The notes: generated by a model from the letters alone, not told the origin. Positions 7,738-15,159 are shown, counted from the stretch's first letter. The stretch is DNA of 58,188 bases from Xanthobacteraceae bacterium (GCA_024508855.1 JANINJ010000013.1:1-58188), one strand, 5' to 3'. Numbers and translations are program-made.

Positions 7738-7961
7738 GGCGCAGGCTCCTTTGCCTTGGCCTTGGCAGCGTGGAAATCCGCAAGTGCAATGACGTCGTCT
7801 TGCGAGAGCGGAACGATGTGCACGATCTCGTCAGAAAGGTCGGACAGTACGCCGGCCAAGGTTTCGCACGCGAGCATCACCATCTCCTCCGTCGGCTGCA
7901 TGCTGGTAGCGAGAATGTTAGAAGCGCTTAAAAAGGCGCGCCGGTTGGCTATGCTGCTCAT
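7734..7961 (-). CDS. Hypothetical protein (75 aa)
   Basis: The product begins MSSIANRRAFLSASNILATS and then forms two amphipathic helices (TEEMVMLACETLAGVLSDL and QDDVIALADFHAAKAKAK). It is coupled by 4-base overlaps to rdgC upstream and to the 59-residue gene downstream. Function unknown. Confidence 0.55.
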   Translation of the reverse strand: MSSIANRRAFLSASNILATSMQPTEEMVMLACETLAGVLSDLSDEIVHIVPLSQDDVIALADFHAAKAKAKEPAP

Positions 7962-8857
7962 GCTCGCGCCTCCCCGCCAAGCGCTTCGACCAGATTGGAA
8001 AGCATCTTCGCGTACTCGCCCGTCATCAGGGCGAAGTCGTTGTCGAATCGCTCGTTCTGGTCGTACGTGATCGCGTCGTTTTCCTTGATGACGTCCAGAG
8101 GCTTGACGCTCTTGATCGCCAGCTGCTCAGTCAGCACGAACGAGATGCGGCTATTCCAGGTCACGGCCAGGCGCGCGCACTGTTTGCCGGCTGCGATATG
8201 GCGCCGCATGTCTTCAGGATCCAGGCTGTGACGCTTGTAACCGATCTGGGCCTTGCTTTCTCCGGTGGCGCGCAGCGTGGCGTCTTGGTCGATCGTGAAG
8301 CCGGCGGGTGCCTCGTCGGAGTTGAGCCATTCGGTCATCATCGCGGCCGGCGAGCGCTGAACGCGCAGCGACTCGAGCGGCATCTTGTCGACGGCCTTCA
8401 GCAGGAACTTGATGACGTCGTCGGCCTTGGAGGCGCTGCCGGCGTCGACCACGAGCCAGCCGTTTTTCGGATCGATCCAAACATACGTTTCCGATTGGGC
8501 GGAGAGGGCGCGCGGGAGCAGTTCGTCCGCGACGCGCTCGCGCAGTTCCTTCATCGCCTTCTTCCCGGGCGGGAAGCCTTGCACTTCCTCAAGCTCCGCG
8601 GCCCTCGTTTTAGCGACCTGGTTGACGACCTTCGCCGGCAGGATCTTCTTCTCGCTGGCCAGCGTCAGCAGGAACTGGCCGTTCACAGCGTGCACGAGCG
8701 GCTCGCCGGCGCCGCGCGGAGATTTCCAGCCCTGACGCAAGAGCTCGTTGCTCGATGCCGGCGTGAAGGCCTGCGCGGCGAGGTATTCGGCCAGGCGATC
8801 GGCGGTCATTTCCCAGTTTTGCGGCAAGCGATATGCCTGCAGGTTCTTAAACCACAT
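7958..8857 (-). CDS. rdgC: Recombination-associated protein RdgC
   Basis: A 299-residue protein beginning MWFKNLQAYRLPQNWEMTAD. The length and landmarks (LVHAVNGQFLLTLASEKKIL, LPRALSAQSETYVWIDPKNG, ALMTGEYAKMLSNLVEALGG) are those of RdgC, a ring-forming DNA-binding protein that restrains RecA and promotes or checks recombination. Phage copies usually sit in the left early arm with recombination genes, as here. There is no linked exonuclease or single-strand annealing protein in this window. RdgC precedes the DGR in the same operon, so it could affect how cDNA is resolved into the variable repeats; that link is only an inference. Confidence 0.93.
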   Translation of the reverse strand: MWFKNLQAYRLPQNWEMTADRLAEYLAAQAFTPASSNELLRQGWKSPRGAGEPLVHAVNGQFLLTLASEKKILPAKVVNQVAKTRAAELEEVQGFPPGKKAMKELRERVADELLPRALSAQSETYVWIDPKNGWLVVDAGSASKADDVIKFLLKAVDKMPLESLRVQRSPAAMMTEWLNSDEAPAGFTIDQDATLRATGESKAQIGYKRHSLDPEDMRRHIAAGKQCARLAVTWNSRISFVLTEQLAIKSVKPLDVIKENDAITYDQNERFDNDFALMTGEYAKMLSNLVEALGGEARA

Positions 8858-8880
8858 GTCTTGGATTCCTTCTGTTGTCG

Positions 8881-9012
8881 TTATTGGTGCGCGTTGAAGC
8901 TGCGCTGCTGCTCAATCTCTTCCGTAACGTCCTCGTGCATGCGCTCGACTTCCGCGAGAACTATCAAGAAAGCCACGAATGCGGCAAGTGCGATGCCGAG
9001 CTGCCGGGTCAT
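8881..9012 (-). CDS. Small single-span membrane protein (43 aa)
   Basis: The sequence starts MTRQLGIALAAFVAFLIVLA, a clear N-terminal membrane helix, followed by an acidic cytoplasmic or periplasmic tail (EVERMHEDVTEEIEQQRSFN). The ATG overlaps the stop of the next gene upstream. Function unknown. Confidence 0.55.
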   Translation of the reverse strand: MTRQLGIALAAFVAFLIVLAEVERMHEDVTEEIEQQRSFNAHQ

Positions 9013-9134
9013 TGCGTCGCCGCCTGGCTTAAGAGGATCACGAGGACCAGGCCAACGGCCGCGGCGCAGCGGATGCCATATGCAGCGATGCGAACGCTGA
9101 TCTCGTCGCGCGTCATGTAGGCGTTCTTCATCAT
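9009..9134 (-). CDS. Small membrane protein (41 aa)
   Basis: It begins MMKNAYMTRDEISVRIAAYG and ends in a hydrophobic helix (CAAAVGLVLVILLSQAA). Its ATGATGA start overlaps the stop of the upstream 42-residue gene, and its end overlaps the next gene. Two tiny membrane proteins in tandem suggest a membrane role for this part of the operon. Confidence 0.5.
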   Translation of the reverse strand: MMKNAYMTRDEISVRIAAYGIRCAAAVGLVLVILLSQAATQ

Positions 9135-9259
9135 TCGGCCACCAGAGTCACGCCCAGGGCGCCGGCGTCGTACGCGGCGTCGAGCAGCTGGTCGCGGTCG
9201 CCGATTGCGGAGTAGGTCTCGCTGCCAGCAGCGGTTCGGGTCGTGATTCGAAAGCGCAT
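9131..9259 (-). CDS. Small conserved-looking phage protein (42 aa)
   Basis: It starts MRFRITTRTAAGSETYSAIG and continues DRDQLLDAAYDAGALGVTLV. This pattern resembles very short beta-alpha proteins common in early arms of Burkholderiales prophages. A GGAG ribosome binding site lies just before the ATG. Function unknown. Confidence 0.55.
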   Translation of the reverse strand: MRFRITTRTAAGSETYSAIGDRDQLLDAAYDAGALGVTLVAE

Positions 9260-9377
9260 GGTGATCTCCGGTGGATGTTGGGTACTGCTTCAGTGCCAAA
9301 GCCCCGTCGTGCGGGGCAATGGCAATCCAAGTTTTTGGGCGCGCCTGCCGGAAATGCCGTCCCGACAAGCGCTTGAC

Positions 9378-9497
9378 CTAGCCGTATTCCAACTGGCCCG
9401 GTCGGTCGTTAGGCGCTGTCGCTTGCATACATCCGTCGGCATACGGAACTAGTTCGATCCAGTAGAGGCAGCGGCAGGCAGTAATAACGATCAGCAT
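9378..9497 (-). CDS. Possible 39-aa protein
   Basis: The open frame starts MLIVITACRCLYWIELVPYA. Its ATG shares one base with the TGA of the preceding gene (TGATG), the arrangement used for translation by re-initiation. Composition is not distinctive, so it may be spurious. The 118 bases between it and the next gene hold no other frame. Confidence 0.35.
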   Translation of the reverse strand: MLIVITACRCLYWIELVPYADGCMQATAPNDRPGQLEYG

Positions 9498-9934
9498 CAG
9501 TACAGTTCGCGGGCTTCGCTGCACACGCGGATCGCAGCGCGCACGATCGCTGCGCAGATCGCTGCATCCTTGTTCGGGTGGTCCGCATACGATTCCGTGA
9601 CGTCACGCCGACGATTTCCGTTGCCGACGGAGACAGTTCCTTCCTCGTCATCGAGGCGGACGCTCAAGCCCAGTTCGCCGATGAGCGGGCCAGCTGCGCT
9701 CCACGAACGACGCCAACGAGGCAGGGGCTTTGCTTCCGGCGTGAATGCCAGGCGGTCGCGGCCGGCGCTAAGCAGGTTGGTGCCGCGGCGCGGGGCCGGG
9801 ACCAGATCAGCAAGCGCGTCGAGGTGAGTCGGTTCGACGTAGCGCTGGCGCAGTTTTGCCCAGGCCAACTCGATCTCGTCGGCGAATGCTTGGCGCAGGT
9901 ATTCATCGCTCCAGGGTTTCGACAGGGAGCTCAT
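9497..9934 (-). CDS. NinX/DUF2591-like phage protein (145 aa)
   Basis: The C-terminal half carries RWRRSWSAAGPLIGELGLSV and then HPNKDAAICAAIVRAAIRV. This is the order of features (W, GPLI, a short beta segment, then a helix around AIxRAxV) seen in the NinX/DUF2591 family of lambdoid phages. The N-terminus, MSSLSKPWSDEYLRQAFADE, is helical. The family's role is not known. The assignment is tentative. Confidence 0.55.
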   Translation of the reverse strand: MSSLSKPWSDEYLRQAFADEIELAWAKLRQRYVEPTHLDALADLVPAPRRGTNLLSAGRDRLAFTPEAKPLPRWRRSWSAAGPLIGELGLSVRLDDEEGTVSVGNGNRRRDVTESYADHPNKDAAICAAIVRAAIRVCSEARELY

Positions 9935-10197
9935 TTCTCGCCCCCAGCTTTGTTGGCACCGGTGTCAAGCAAAGCATTCTCGCCACTGATGACACGCTTC
10001 TGAAACCCGTTGATCAGCGCCCGAACCTCTGGATCGTCGATGCTTAGTTCTGCCTGGAGTGCAATCAGGAAGTAGTTGAGTCGATCACATTTGCGGTCGA
10101 GGCCCGACGTCCGGCGGCGCCCCTGATCAGCCGCGTCCTGCTCGTCGGCATATTGGATCGAGCCCTCTACGATTTTTCGAAGCTGCGTCTTATTCAC
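9931..10197 (-). CDS. Hypothetical helical protein (88 aa)
   Basis: It begins MNKTQLRKIVEGSIQYADEQ and is predicted to be mostly helical and charged. It overlaps both neighbours by 4 bases, so it is translated in step with the first genes of the leftward operon. No family recognised. Confidence 0.55.
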   Translation of the reverse strand: MNKTQLRKIVEGSIQYADEQDAADQGRRRTSGLDRKCDRLNYFLIALQAELSIDDPEVRALINGFQKRVISGENALLDTGANKAGGEK

Positions 10198-10352
10198 TTT
10201 TTTCTCCTACTAGTCTCTCGCTCTGCCTCAACCATCTTCCAGCCCAGTTCCATCCTGATCTGCTCTGGCGCCGGCGGCGGTGTTCTGTCCGCCTGGCGCT
10301 GCTGCATCCAACTACGCACCTGCTGCCGATCTGGCTTGCTCGTTTGCGTCAT
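10194..10352 (-). CDS. First gene of the leftward operon (52 aa)
   Basis: It starts MTQTSKPDRQQVRSWMQQRQ, after a CAGGAG ribosome binding site. A longer open frame exists upstream but runs through the promoter and operators. The short basic product sits directly behind pL. In lambda the equivalent position is held by the N antiterminator, a short arginine-rich protein. The basic ends (RQQVRSWMQQRQADR and ERETSRRKK) make an antiterminator role possible, but no boxA/boxB pair was identified. Confidence 0.55.
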   Translation of the reverse strand: MTQTSKPDRQQVRSWMQQRQADRTPPPAPEQIRMELGWKMVEAERETSRRKK

Positions 10353-10389
10353 TGCGGCTCCTGGTTGAGTTCGCTGCGTTGATGTGGCT

Positions 10390-10442
10390 ACTTTACCCCT
10401 AGGTAAAAGCAAACGCAAGAGAAAAATATACCCATGGGTAAA
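10390..10442 (-). promoter_or_regulatory. Leftward early promoter pL with two operators
   Basis: On the minus strand TTGCGT (10413-10418) and TAAAGT (10390-10395) are separated by exactly 17 bases. Two copies of a TTTACC-N4-GGTAAA palindrome overlap or flank it: 10392-10407 (TTTACCCCTAGGTAAA) over the -10 and spacer, and 10427-10442 (TATACCCATGGGTAAA) upstream. The same operator occurs four times around the YdaS promoter at 16.2 kb, so one repressor should silence both promoters in the lysogen. Confidence 0.75.
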
Positions 10443-10830
10443 AATAGGTGTAAAATTCTTCCGTCGAGTCCGCTTGATCGACTGCAAGCCTGGAGCAGGG
10501 AGGGGAAACCGCCGACGTCCAGGCCCGAGAGCCAAGGAAGCCGGGAGGGCAACGCGTGGGTGGAGATCGTAGAGCGCGCCGGGGGATCAAGCTGAGAGGC
10601 TTGGAAAGTCTGCGACCAAGCGAAAGTGTCCGAAGGCGAAAGCATGGGATGCAGGCGCTCTCCACGAAAGCGAGTCTTTTTTGACTGGCCTTTAGGGAGG
10701 GTGCCGCTCTGGAACCGAGGCTCTGCTGGGATACCTTTAGAACAAGTAACTTAGAAATACCTTCTTAGAACAGCCAACAAGTACTACTTCGACATTACCT
10801 ATAAAGGGTGCGGAATAAAAAGGGCCGAAA
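10443..10830 (+). other. Non-coding stretch, possible structured RNA
   Basis: No credible gene lies in these 388 bases. The plus strand has a -10-like TAAAAT at 10451-10456, purine-rich GC sequence, several short hairpins (for example GCTTGG with CCAAGC around 10594-10616, and GCTTG with CAAGC around 10471-10488) and a T-run after CGCT/AGCG near 10658-10682. It could hold a small RNA made from the back side of pL. The part from 10690 to 10830 shows nothing but the upstream region of the next gene. Confidence 0.35.
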
Positions 10831-11235
10831 ATGGGCGAAAAGTTGACGCTGGCGCGCTACCTACAGGGACGGGGAGAGGTGAAAGCGCTCACGCATATTG
10901 AGGCCAAAGCATTTGGTGTCCCGTACCCGCTACAGCCAGGCTGGCCGGCAAAGTACGGGGCCATGGAAATCACCGTGGGTATGATTGATGACCTAAAGGC
11001 GCGGATACTGAAAGCGAAGGAATCTACCGCAAGCAAGGCCCGCCGCGGCCTTGATGGGATTGGGGATGCGGTACCAGCACCGGATTCGCCTGCCGTCCAG
11101 CGTGCCGACGTGCTGTCGCCGCCCGCGAAACCAGCTTTAGTGCGCCCGTCAATTGTGAGGGTGACGCTGTTTCGTGGATTTGCGCTGCGCCAGGCCCGGC
11201 GCTACCGCGGACGCAAGCCAGCGCCATGGGCGTAA
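10831..11235 (+). CDS. Hypothetical protein (134 aa)
   Basis: It begins MGEKLTLARYLQGRGEVKAL after an AAAGGG ribosome binding site. The N-terminal half (EAKAFGVPYPLQPGWPAKYG) looks globular; the C-terminal end is basic (RPSIVRVTLFRGFALRQARR) and may bind nucleic acid. It is the only rightward gene between pL and the repressors and would be read away from pL. Convergent with bstA. No family recognised. Confidence 0.6.
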   Translation: MGEKLTLARYLQGRGEVKALTHIEAKAFGVPYPLQPGWPAKYGAMEITVGMIDDLKARILKAKESTASKARRGLDGIGDAVPAPDSPAVQRADVLSPPAKPALVRPSIVRVTLFRGFALRQARRYRGRKPAPWA

Positions 11236-11258
11236 AAAAGCCCGCTCGGGGCGGGCAG
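11234..11258 (-). terminator. Terminator after bstA
   Basis: On the minus strand, GCCCGC-CCCGA-GCGGGC is followed by TTTTTT, a standard intrinsic terminator, 11 bases past the bstA stop. It overlaps the end of the convergent gene and would stop leftward transcription before it reaches pL. Confidence 0.8.
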
Positions 11259-11268
11259 GGATTTGTGC

Positions 11269-12195
11269 TTATTGGCCTGGTGCTGGAAGTGTTTTGTTGG
11301 CGTACATGCTGCCGATCTGCAGGGCTTCAGCCTTTCCTCCGGGTAAAACGCTTGCCTTGCCGAGAATGTATTGCGGGAATTTCGTTGGCAGGTAGTGCTG
11401 CTTGAACCATTGACGAAAATGGGCCAGTGCCGCATCTGGATATGCATTCGGCGTCTGCGGATTGCTTGCGGCCTGAGGGTAATAGCTCGGATAGTTGTGC
11501 TCGTAGGTAGTTCGGGCGCCGAACTGGGACTCTAGGTTATTCCCGTTCCAATATTTGCCCCAGGCTTGGCCGACGCTAATGTCGGGAATAGTTTTGTGGT
11601 TTACGGTCAAGCCAGACGAGATAAGGTCGACGACCAAACCCGTAATCTCTTGAAAGATCGTGAAGTAGCCACTCGGCGCGCTGTCCTTGAGTAGAGAGAC
11701 GCGGTCATGGTAGAACTTCCAACTGTCGGCAGGGGTGTAGTCAAGGGCTTCGTAGATGAACTTCCGCAGGCCATACGCCGCGAAGCGTCGGTAATTTTCT
11801 ACTGCGGTCGCGCTGTCAGCCTTGGACTCAAAGGCGTAGTATTCAAGAAACGCCATGCAGACAATGTCCGGATAAGCATAGTGAACCGTGCCATTTTGAA
11901 TAGTTTCAAGGTGCAGCTTGGGCTCGTTGAAGCCTTTTGAGTTCAGGTATTGCTTGAAAAAAGAAATCCTGTCTTTCCCCAGGATGTTACTGTTATAGCT
12001 AGCCTCCCACTCCTGCGTGATCGCTTGAATCACGCTCCGGTTGACACCGGTGACGCCAGACAGTCCACGTTGAGTCAGATATGGGATACCGTTCTCCAGC
12101 ACGCCCATTTCGATACCGTTGATGTCCTTCTGAACTTCGATTCCTAAGTCGAGCGGGATCTGTTTCTGGGCGGCCAGCTGTGCGGGCAGATTCAT
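11269..12195 (-). CDS. bstA: BstA-type abortive infection protein
   Basis: A 308-residue protein beginning MNLPAQLAAQKQIPLDLGIE. Length and landmarks fit BstA of Salmonella phage BTP1 and its relatives as I remember them: an N-terminal KilA-N-like DNA-binding region (NGIPYLTQRGLSGVTGVNRS), a mid-region YAYPDIVCMAFLEYYAFESK, then KTIPDISVGQAWGKYWNGNN. BstA proteins stop incoming phages by halting their DNA replication at the cost of the cell, while the prophage's own replication is spared by a short nearby DNA element (aba). The gene sits by the immunity region, as expected for expression in the lysogen. The aba element itself could not be pinpointed here. It has its own terminator, and a 70-bp gap upstream. 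Confidence 0.85.
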   Translation of the reverse strand: MNLPAQLAAQKQIPLDLGIEVQKDINGIEMGVLENGIPYLTQRGLSGVTGVNRSVIQAITQEWEASYNSNILGKDRISFFKQYLNSKGFNEPKLHLETIQNGTVHYAYPDIVCMAFLEYYAFESKADSATAVENYRRFAAYGLRKFIYEALDYTPADSWKFYHDRVSLLKDSAPSGYFTIFQEITGLVVDLISSGLTVNHKTIPDISVGQAWGKYWNGNNLESQFGARTTYEHNYPSYYPQAASNPQTPNAYPDAALAHFRQWFKQHYLPTKFPQYILGKASVLPGGKAEALQIGSMYANKTLPAPGQ

Positions 12196-12265
12196 ACTTA
12201 AGTCCTTGATCTATAAAGAATATTGGGTGGCCACCTGAGGTTGTGGCGAGTTAGCGAAGCTGTAT

Positions 12266-12646
12266 TTAGCCTCGAGCAACGATGCAGTCGTTAAGCGCCT
12301 GTACGATGTCTGAGATGTATTCGCGACTGTCACTCTTCACTGCCTGAACCTCGCCCGAGGAAATGCTGAGACAGACGTAATATTCAGGCTTTTGAATCAT
12401 GGCAACGAAAGCCGCGAGAATGAGCAGCAGCGCGCCGAGGGCCAGAAAAGCACCGTTTCCGTTGCAGCCGATTACCAGCAATAGCAGTCCTAGGCCCGCC
12501 GTAATTTTCGCGCCGGTTTGGCTCGGAGGAATTTCCGCGGCTCTGACGGAAGTCACGCCGCTCATAGCATATGTTTTGCCGAACGCAACAAATCGTGTCA
12601 GCGACACATAGACCTCGTCGCTGCTGAAAAATTCTCTATCTTCCAT
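12266..12646 (-). CDS. DUF6232-like two-span membrane protein
   Basis: A 126-residue protein. The N-terminus (SSDEVYVSLTRFVAFGKTYA) and MSGVTSVRA form the beta-rich domain seen before two membrane helices (ITAGLGLLLLVIGCNG and FLALGALLLILAAFVAMIQK); a second small beta domain ends the chain. This is the layout of DUF6232 proteins, often found near defence or toxin loci. It probably sits in the inner membrane of the lysogen. Role unknown. Confidence 0.65.
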   Translation of the reverse strand: MEDREFFSSDEVYVSLTRFVAFGKTYAMSGVTSVRAAEIPPSQTGAKITAGLGLLLLVIGCNGNGAFLALGALLLILAAFVAMIQKPEYYVCLSISSGEVQAVKSDSREYISDIVQALNDCIVARG

Positions 12647-12715
12647 GGATTAGAACGTCAACTAAACAGGCATCTAGGCGTGCCATTTCGCCAGCTGGCT
12701 ACGTGGGTACCCTTG

Positions 12716-12898
12716 CTAAAGCCAGGCTCCCACGCCGCCATGATGTGAACATGTCCCTCGTCGATGCTGGCTGAACGAGTACGTGCCATCGCGGCACTTC
12801 GCACTGGCGCCGGCCGGCACCTGGTCGTGCGTGGATCGGGCAGGGGAGTGTACCTCGTGCCCGTCCTTGGCCTGTAATGGCGATGCGACCTTCGATGA
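12716..12898 (-). pseudogene. Remnant of a DUF3761-type secreted protein
   Basis: Reading to the stop at 12716-12718, the minus strand encodes KCRDGTYSFSQHRRGTCSHH followed by GGVGAWL, the hallmark Cys/His block of DUF3761 proteins. No start codon or signal peptide is present in frame: upstream the frame runs into the end of the 12906-13367 gene. It looks like a 3' fragment of a lost moron. This explains most of the 259-bp gap between two intact genes. Confidence 0.5.
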
Positions 12899-12905
12899 TT
12901 TCCGC

Positions 12906-13367
12906 TTACCGCCGCGGATCGGGGATTAAACGAGCGGGACTACCATAGAGCACCAAAACTTTGTCGTTAGTAGCAAACGTTGGGTTTGGCCCCTGGACAA
13001 TGGTCATTAGGTTGTCGTTTTCAGTTTGAACAACGTATTCAAAACCTGATTGACGAGTGGCACCTTGCTCAATGGCGGCGCCCGCGACAGCGCCAACGAC
13101 AGCGCCCGCGATCGCTCCGGCAACGTTTGCACGATCGCCGTGGCCGATTCCAGAGCCAGCAGTGGCTCCGATGGCGCCGCCTGCCGTGCCTCCGGCGCCC
13201 GTAGTCCCCGCAATGTCAACTGGTCGGACACTGATGACTTTTGCGGCAACGGTACGATTAACCTGTCCAACAGCACCGACAGAGTAGGATGTCGGAGAAA
13301 TGTTGGCGGTACAGGCCGAAAGCGCGATGACACACCCTAAAGTGGCAACGAAATGCTGCAGCTTCAT
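12906..13367 (-). CDS. Glycine-zipper outer-membrane lipoprotein
   Basis: A 153-residue protein with a signal peptide MKLQHFVATLGCVIALSACT and lipobox LSAC. A long Gly/Ala segment (GTAGGAIGATAGSGIGHG and GAIAGAVVGAVAGAAIEQG) is the glycine zipper of SlyB/PcpY-type lipoproteins. Such proteins sit in the outer membrane. Coupled by a 4-base overlap to the preceding lipoprotein gene. As prophage cargo it may alter the cell surface or block superinfection; that is inference. Confidence 0.82.
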   Translation of the reverse strand: MKLQHFVATLGCVIALSACTANISPTSYSVGAVGQVNRTVAAKVISVRPVDIAGTTGAGGTAGGAIGATAGSGIGHGDRANVAGAIAGAVVGAVAGAAIEQGATRQSGFEYVVQTENDNLMTIVQGPNPTFATNDKVLVLYGSPARLIPDPRR

Positions 13368-13930
13368 TGCTGGCTTACCTTCACCGGGAACATCGGCTTG
13401 TTGACATCGACCGTTTGAAGGGACTGAAGGAACTGGGTGATGTTGTTCTGGACTGAACGATTAATCGACTCGCGAGCACGAGTGGCGCCGGCAAAAGCGT
13501 AGTCGAACGGGACCTCGCCTTTGGAATTGATGTCCTGAGTAAAAATAATCGCGCCGTTTTTTCGGTCCAGCAGTTCGTAACGCGCAGCCACCTCAGTGGT
13601 CATTCCTGCGCCGAAGCTGGGGATGTTGAGCTTAAGGATTTTGACCGTCAGATTTACTTTATTGGAGGCGTCATCATTAAAGATGGCCATCTTGTTGAGC
13701 GCTTCCTGCAACGATGTTTGCCATAGTTGAGGCACAAGGGTTTCCATCCCGGCAGGCAGCTCGCCAGTCTTCTCGTCAGCACGAGCAATGCTAACAGTCA
13801 TTGACTTAAGCTCAGCGTCGATTTTCTTGGTGCTGTATCCGACATTCGGGACCGAGAAATTGATGGGCGGCGCGGTTTGGCAACCGGCGAGTGCCGCCGC
13901 TACGGCGATGGCGATAAAAATCTTTTTCAT
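13364..13930 (-). CDS. Secreted lipoprotein moron (188 aa)
   Basis: The signal peptide MKKIFIAIAVAAALAGCQTA ends in lipobox LAGC. The mature part is a mixed alpha/beta domain (TLVPQLWQTSLQEALNKMAI and VNLTVKILKLNIPSFGAGMT) that resembles small lipoproteins annotated beside SlyB-like proteins. No catalytic motif. Forms a two-gene operon with the glycine-zipper lipoprotein, on the same strand as the cI-like gene that precedes it, so it may be expressed in the lysogen. Confidence 0.75.
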   Translation of the reverse strand: MKKIFIAIAVAAALAGCQTAPPINFSVPNVGYSTKKIDAELKSMTVSIARADEKTGELPAGMETLVPQLWQTSLQEALNKMAIFNDDASNKVNLTVKILKLNIPSFGAGMTTEVAARYELLDRKNGAIIFTQDINSKGEVPFDYAFAGATRARESINRSVQNNITQFLQSLQTVDVNKPMFPVKVSQQ

Positions 13931-14013
13931 GACTACTCCCTAGAGCGGCATCTCAGCGTGCCGTTTCGCTCAGGAATGATACGCTGTCAGTCTTGCAAAA
14001 TACTCACAAATTA

Positions 14014-14766
14014 TCACAGCCGCCCAGTAACCACGCGCCCTGGCTGATACACGACCCTGCCGACGATGTCGCACTGACCGCTGCGCATGTTTATGGGTCC
14101 GAAGTCAGGATTCAGTGAATGCAGGTACCACTGGCCGCCGCGGTTGATCAGTTGCTTCACGCACGCCTCGCCGTCAAAGTTCAGGGCGTACACCTCTCTG
14201 CTGATGGGGCGGCGATCGGCCGTGTTGATGATTACGACGTCATCCTCGAACAACATCGGCTCCATGCTCGCGCCGGAAACGCGCATCGCGAGCAGCTGCG
14301 CCGGCGAGAGGTTGTGTTTCTCGACGATGGACTGCGGCATTGGCATGCTTCCTCCTTCCTCGAGTACAGGCTCGGTTTCGAACCCGGCCACGCCGGCATG
14401 TAGCTTCAGCTTCACGAAGCGCACGGCGATAGTGTTCGGCTCGTCTCCGATTCGGACGGGGTGCGCCCCGGGTGGCAACGGCTCAGGGCTCTCGGGAGCT
14501 ACAATGGGGCCGCTCGGCTGCTGGCCCAGCATGGCTGCCACTATCCCAGGCGGCAGGCCCGTTCCTGTCACTTTCGCGATCGCCATCAGCTGCTTGAGGT
14601 TTGGGCTGTGGCGTAGCGTCTCCCAGCCAGAGATGTTGGCCTTCGTGTAGCCGCGGTCATCGCCCAGCTCGCGCGCGAGCGCCGCGCCCAAGTCCTCTTG
14701 GGACTGTCCTGCCGTTTTGCGGGACTGCCGGATCCAGTTCGCTAAAAGTTGTTTTAGATCATCCAT
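14014..14766 (-). CDS. cI: CI-like repressor with S24 self-cleavage domain
   Basis: 250 residues. An N-terminal HTH (residues about 5-65, with SQEDLGAALA and YTKANISGWE) is joined by a Pro-rich linker to a LexA/S24 peptidase. The catalytic Ser is S167 in SGASMEP and the Lys is K204 in EACVKQL; the Ala-Gly at 124-125 (LHAGVAG) is the likely RecA-stimulated cleavage site. The repressor would maintain lysogeny and fall apart after DNA damage. No ribosome binding site precedes the ATG at 14766; instead TATACT lies exactly 6 bases before it, so the message may be leaderless. The frame extends 21 codons upstream, but the coupling of -10 and ATG favours this start. Confidence 0.9.
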   Translation of the reverse strand: MDDLKQLLANWIRQSRKTAGQSQEDLGAALARELGDDRGYTKANISGWETLRHSPNLKQLMAIAKVTGTGLPPGIVAAMLGQQPSGPIVAPESPEPLPPGAHPVRIGDEPNTIAVRFVKLKLHAGVAGFETEPVLEEGGSMPMPQSIVEKHNLSPAQLLAMRVSGASMEPMLFEDDVVIINTADRRPISREVYALNFDGEACVKQLINRGGQWYLHSLNPDFGPINMRSGQCDIVGRVVYQPGRVVTGRL

Positions 14767-14808
14767 ACGAGCAGTATAGAAAGGTTGAGTGCAAAGGTAC
14801 AGAATTAC

Positions 14809-14855
14809 TTGACCTTGCTCAACGAGCAAATCTATACTGTATGAACATACAGTAT
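14809..14855 (+). promoter_or_regulatory. Rightward promoter with LexA-like palindrome
   Basis: TTGACC (14809-14814), 18 bases, then TATACT (14833-14838). A perfect 22-bp palindrome ATACTGTA-N6-TACAGTAT (14834-14855), which contains the CTGT-N8-ACAG core of LexA boxes, covers the -10 and start point. The same combination is found at 56415-56461. Transcripts would run antisense to the Arc-like gene towards the gene at 15403. The regulator could be host LexA or the phage S24 repressor. Confidence 0.7.
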
Positions 14856-14874
14856 TTCAGCGGTGAAACTAGAG

Positions 14875-15159
14875 TCAGGGTTTGCGGCGTGGGCCCAGTG
14901 CATCTACGACGGTCTGAAGCAGAGTTTTGACCTCTGCGAGCTCGACGGCCAGGCGATTGTTTTGTTCAATGAGTGTGCGGTTCTGCTTCATCACCGCGAC
15001 AAGAGACGCACCGCCGGCGGCCGCAGCGAGCCTGGCGACGATCTCAGTGTTCATGGAGTGGCCCTCGCGTTCGGCGACGTCTTGAAGATCGGCGTGCAAG
15101 TCAGCTGGGAGGCGCATTGCGGTCTTGATCGGGGGCTTCTTGAGTGGCTGTTCTTTCAT
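14875..15159 (-). CDS. Arc-like ribbon-helix-helix repressor 1
   Basis: 94 residues beginning MKEQPLKKPPIKTAMRLPAD. The block RLPADLHADLQDVAEREGHS followed by MNTEIVARLAAAA is the Arc/Mnt fold: a DNA-contacting beta strand and two helices. The C-terminal part (LIEQNNRLAVELAEVKTLLQ) is a coiled coil suited to tetramer formation. A TTG-initiated extension to 15210 is possible. It lies head-to-head with the 15403 gene, and half-sites GTGCCAT in between are candidate operators. A second Arc-like gene is at 42892-43290. Confidence 0.82.
   Translation of the reverse strand: MKEQPLKKPPIKTAMRLPADLHADLQDVAEREGHSMNTEIVARLAAAAGGASLVAVMKQNRTLIEQNNRLAVELAEVKTLLQTVVDALGPRRKP

Noticed and set aside
13007-13333. 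Frames inside and opposite the glycine-zipper lipoprotein gene
   Set aside because: The lipoprotein has a clear signal peptide and lipobox; the other frames lack starts with ribosome binding sites.
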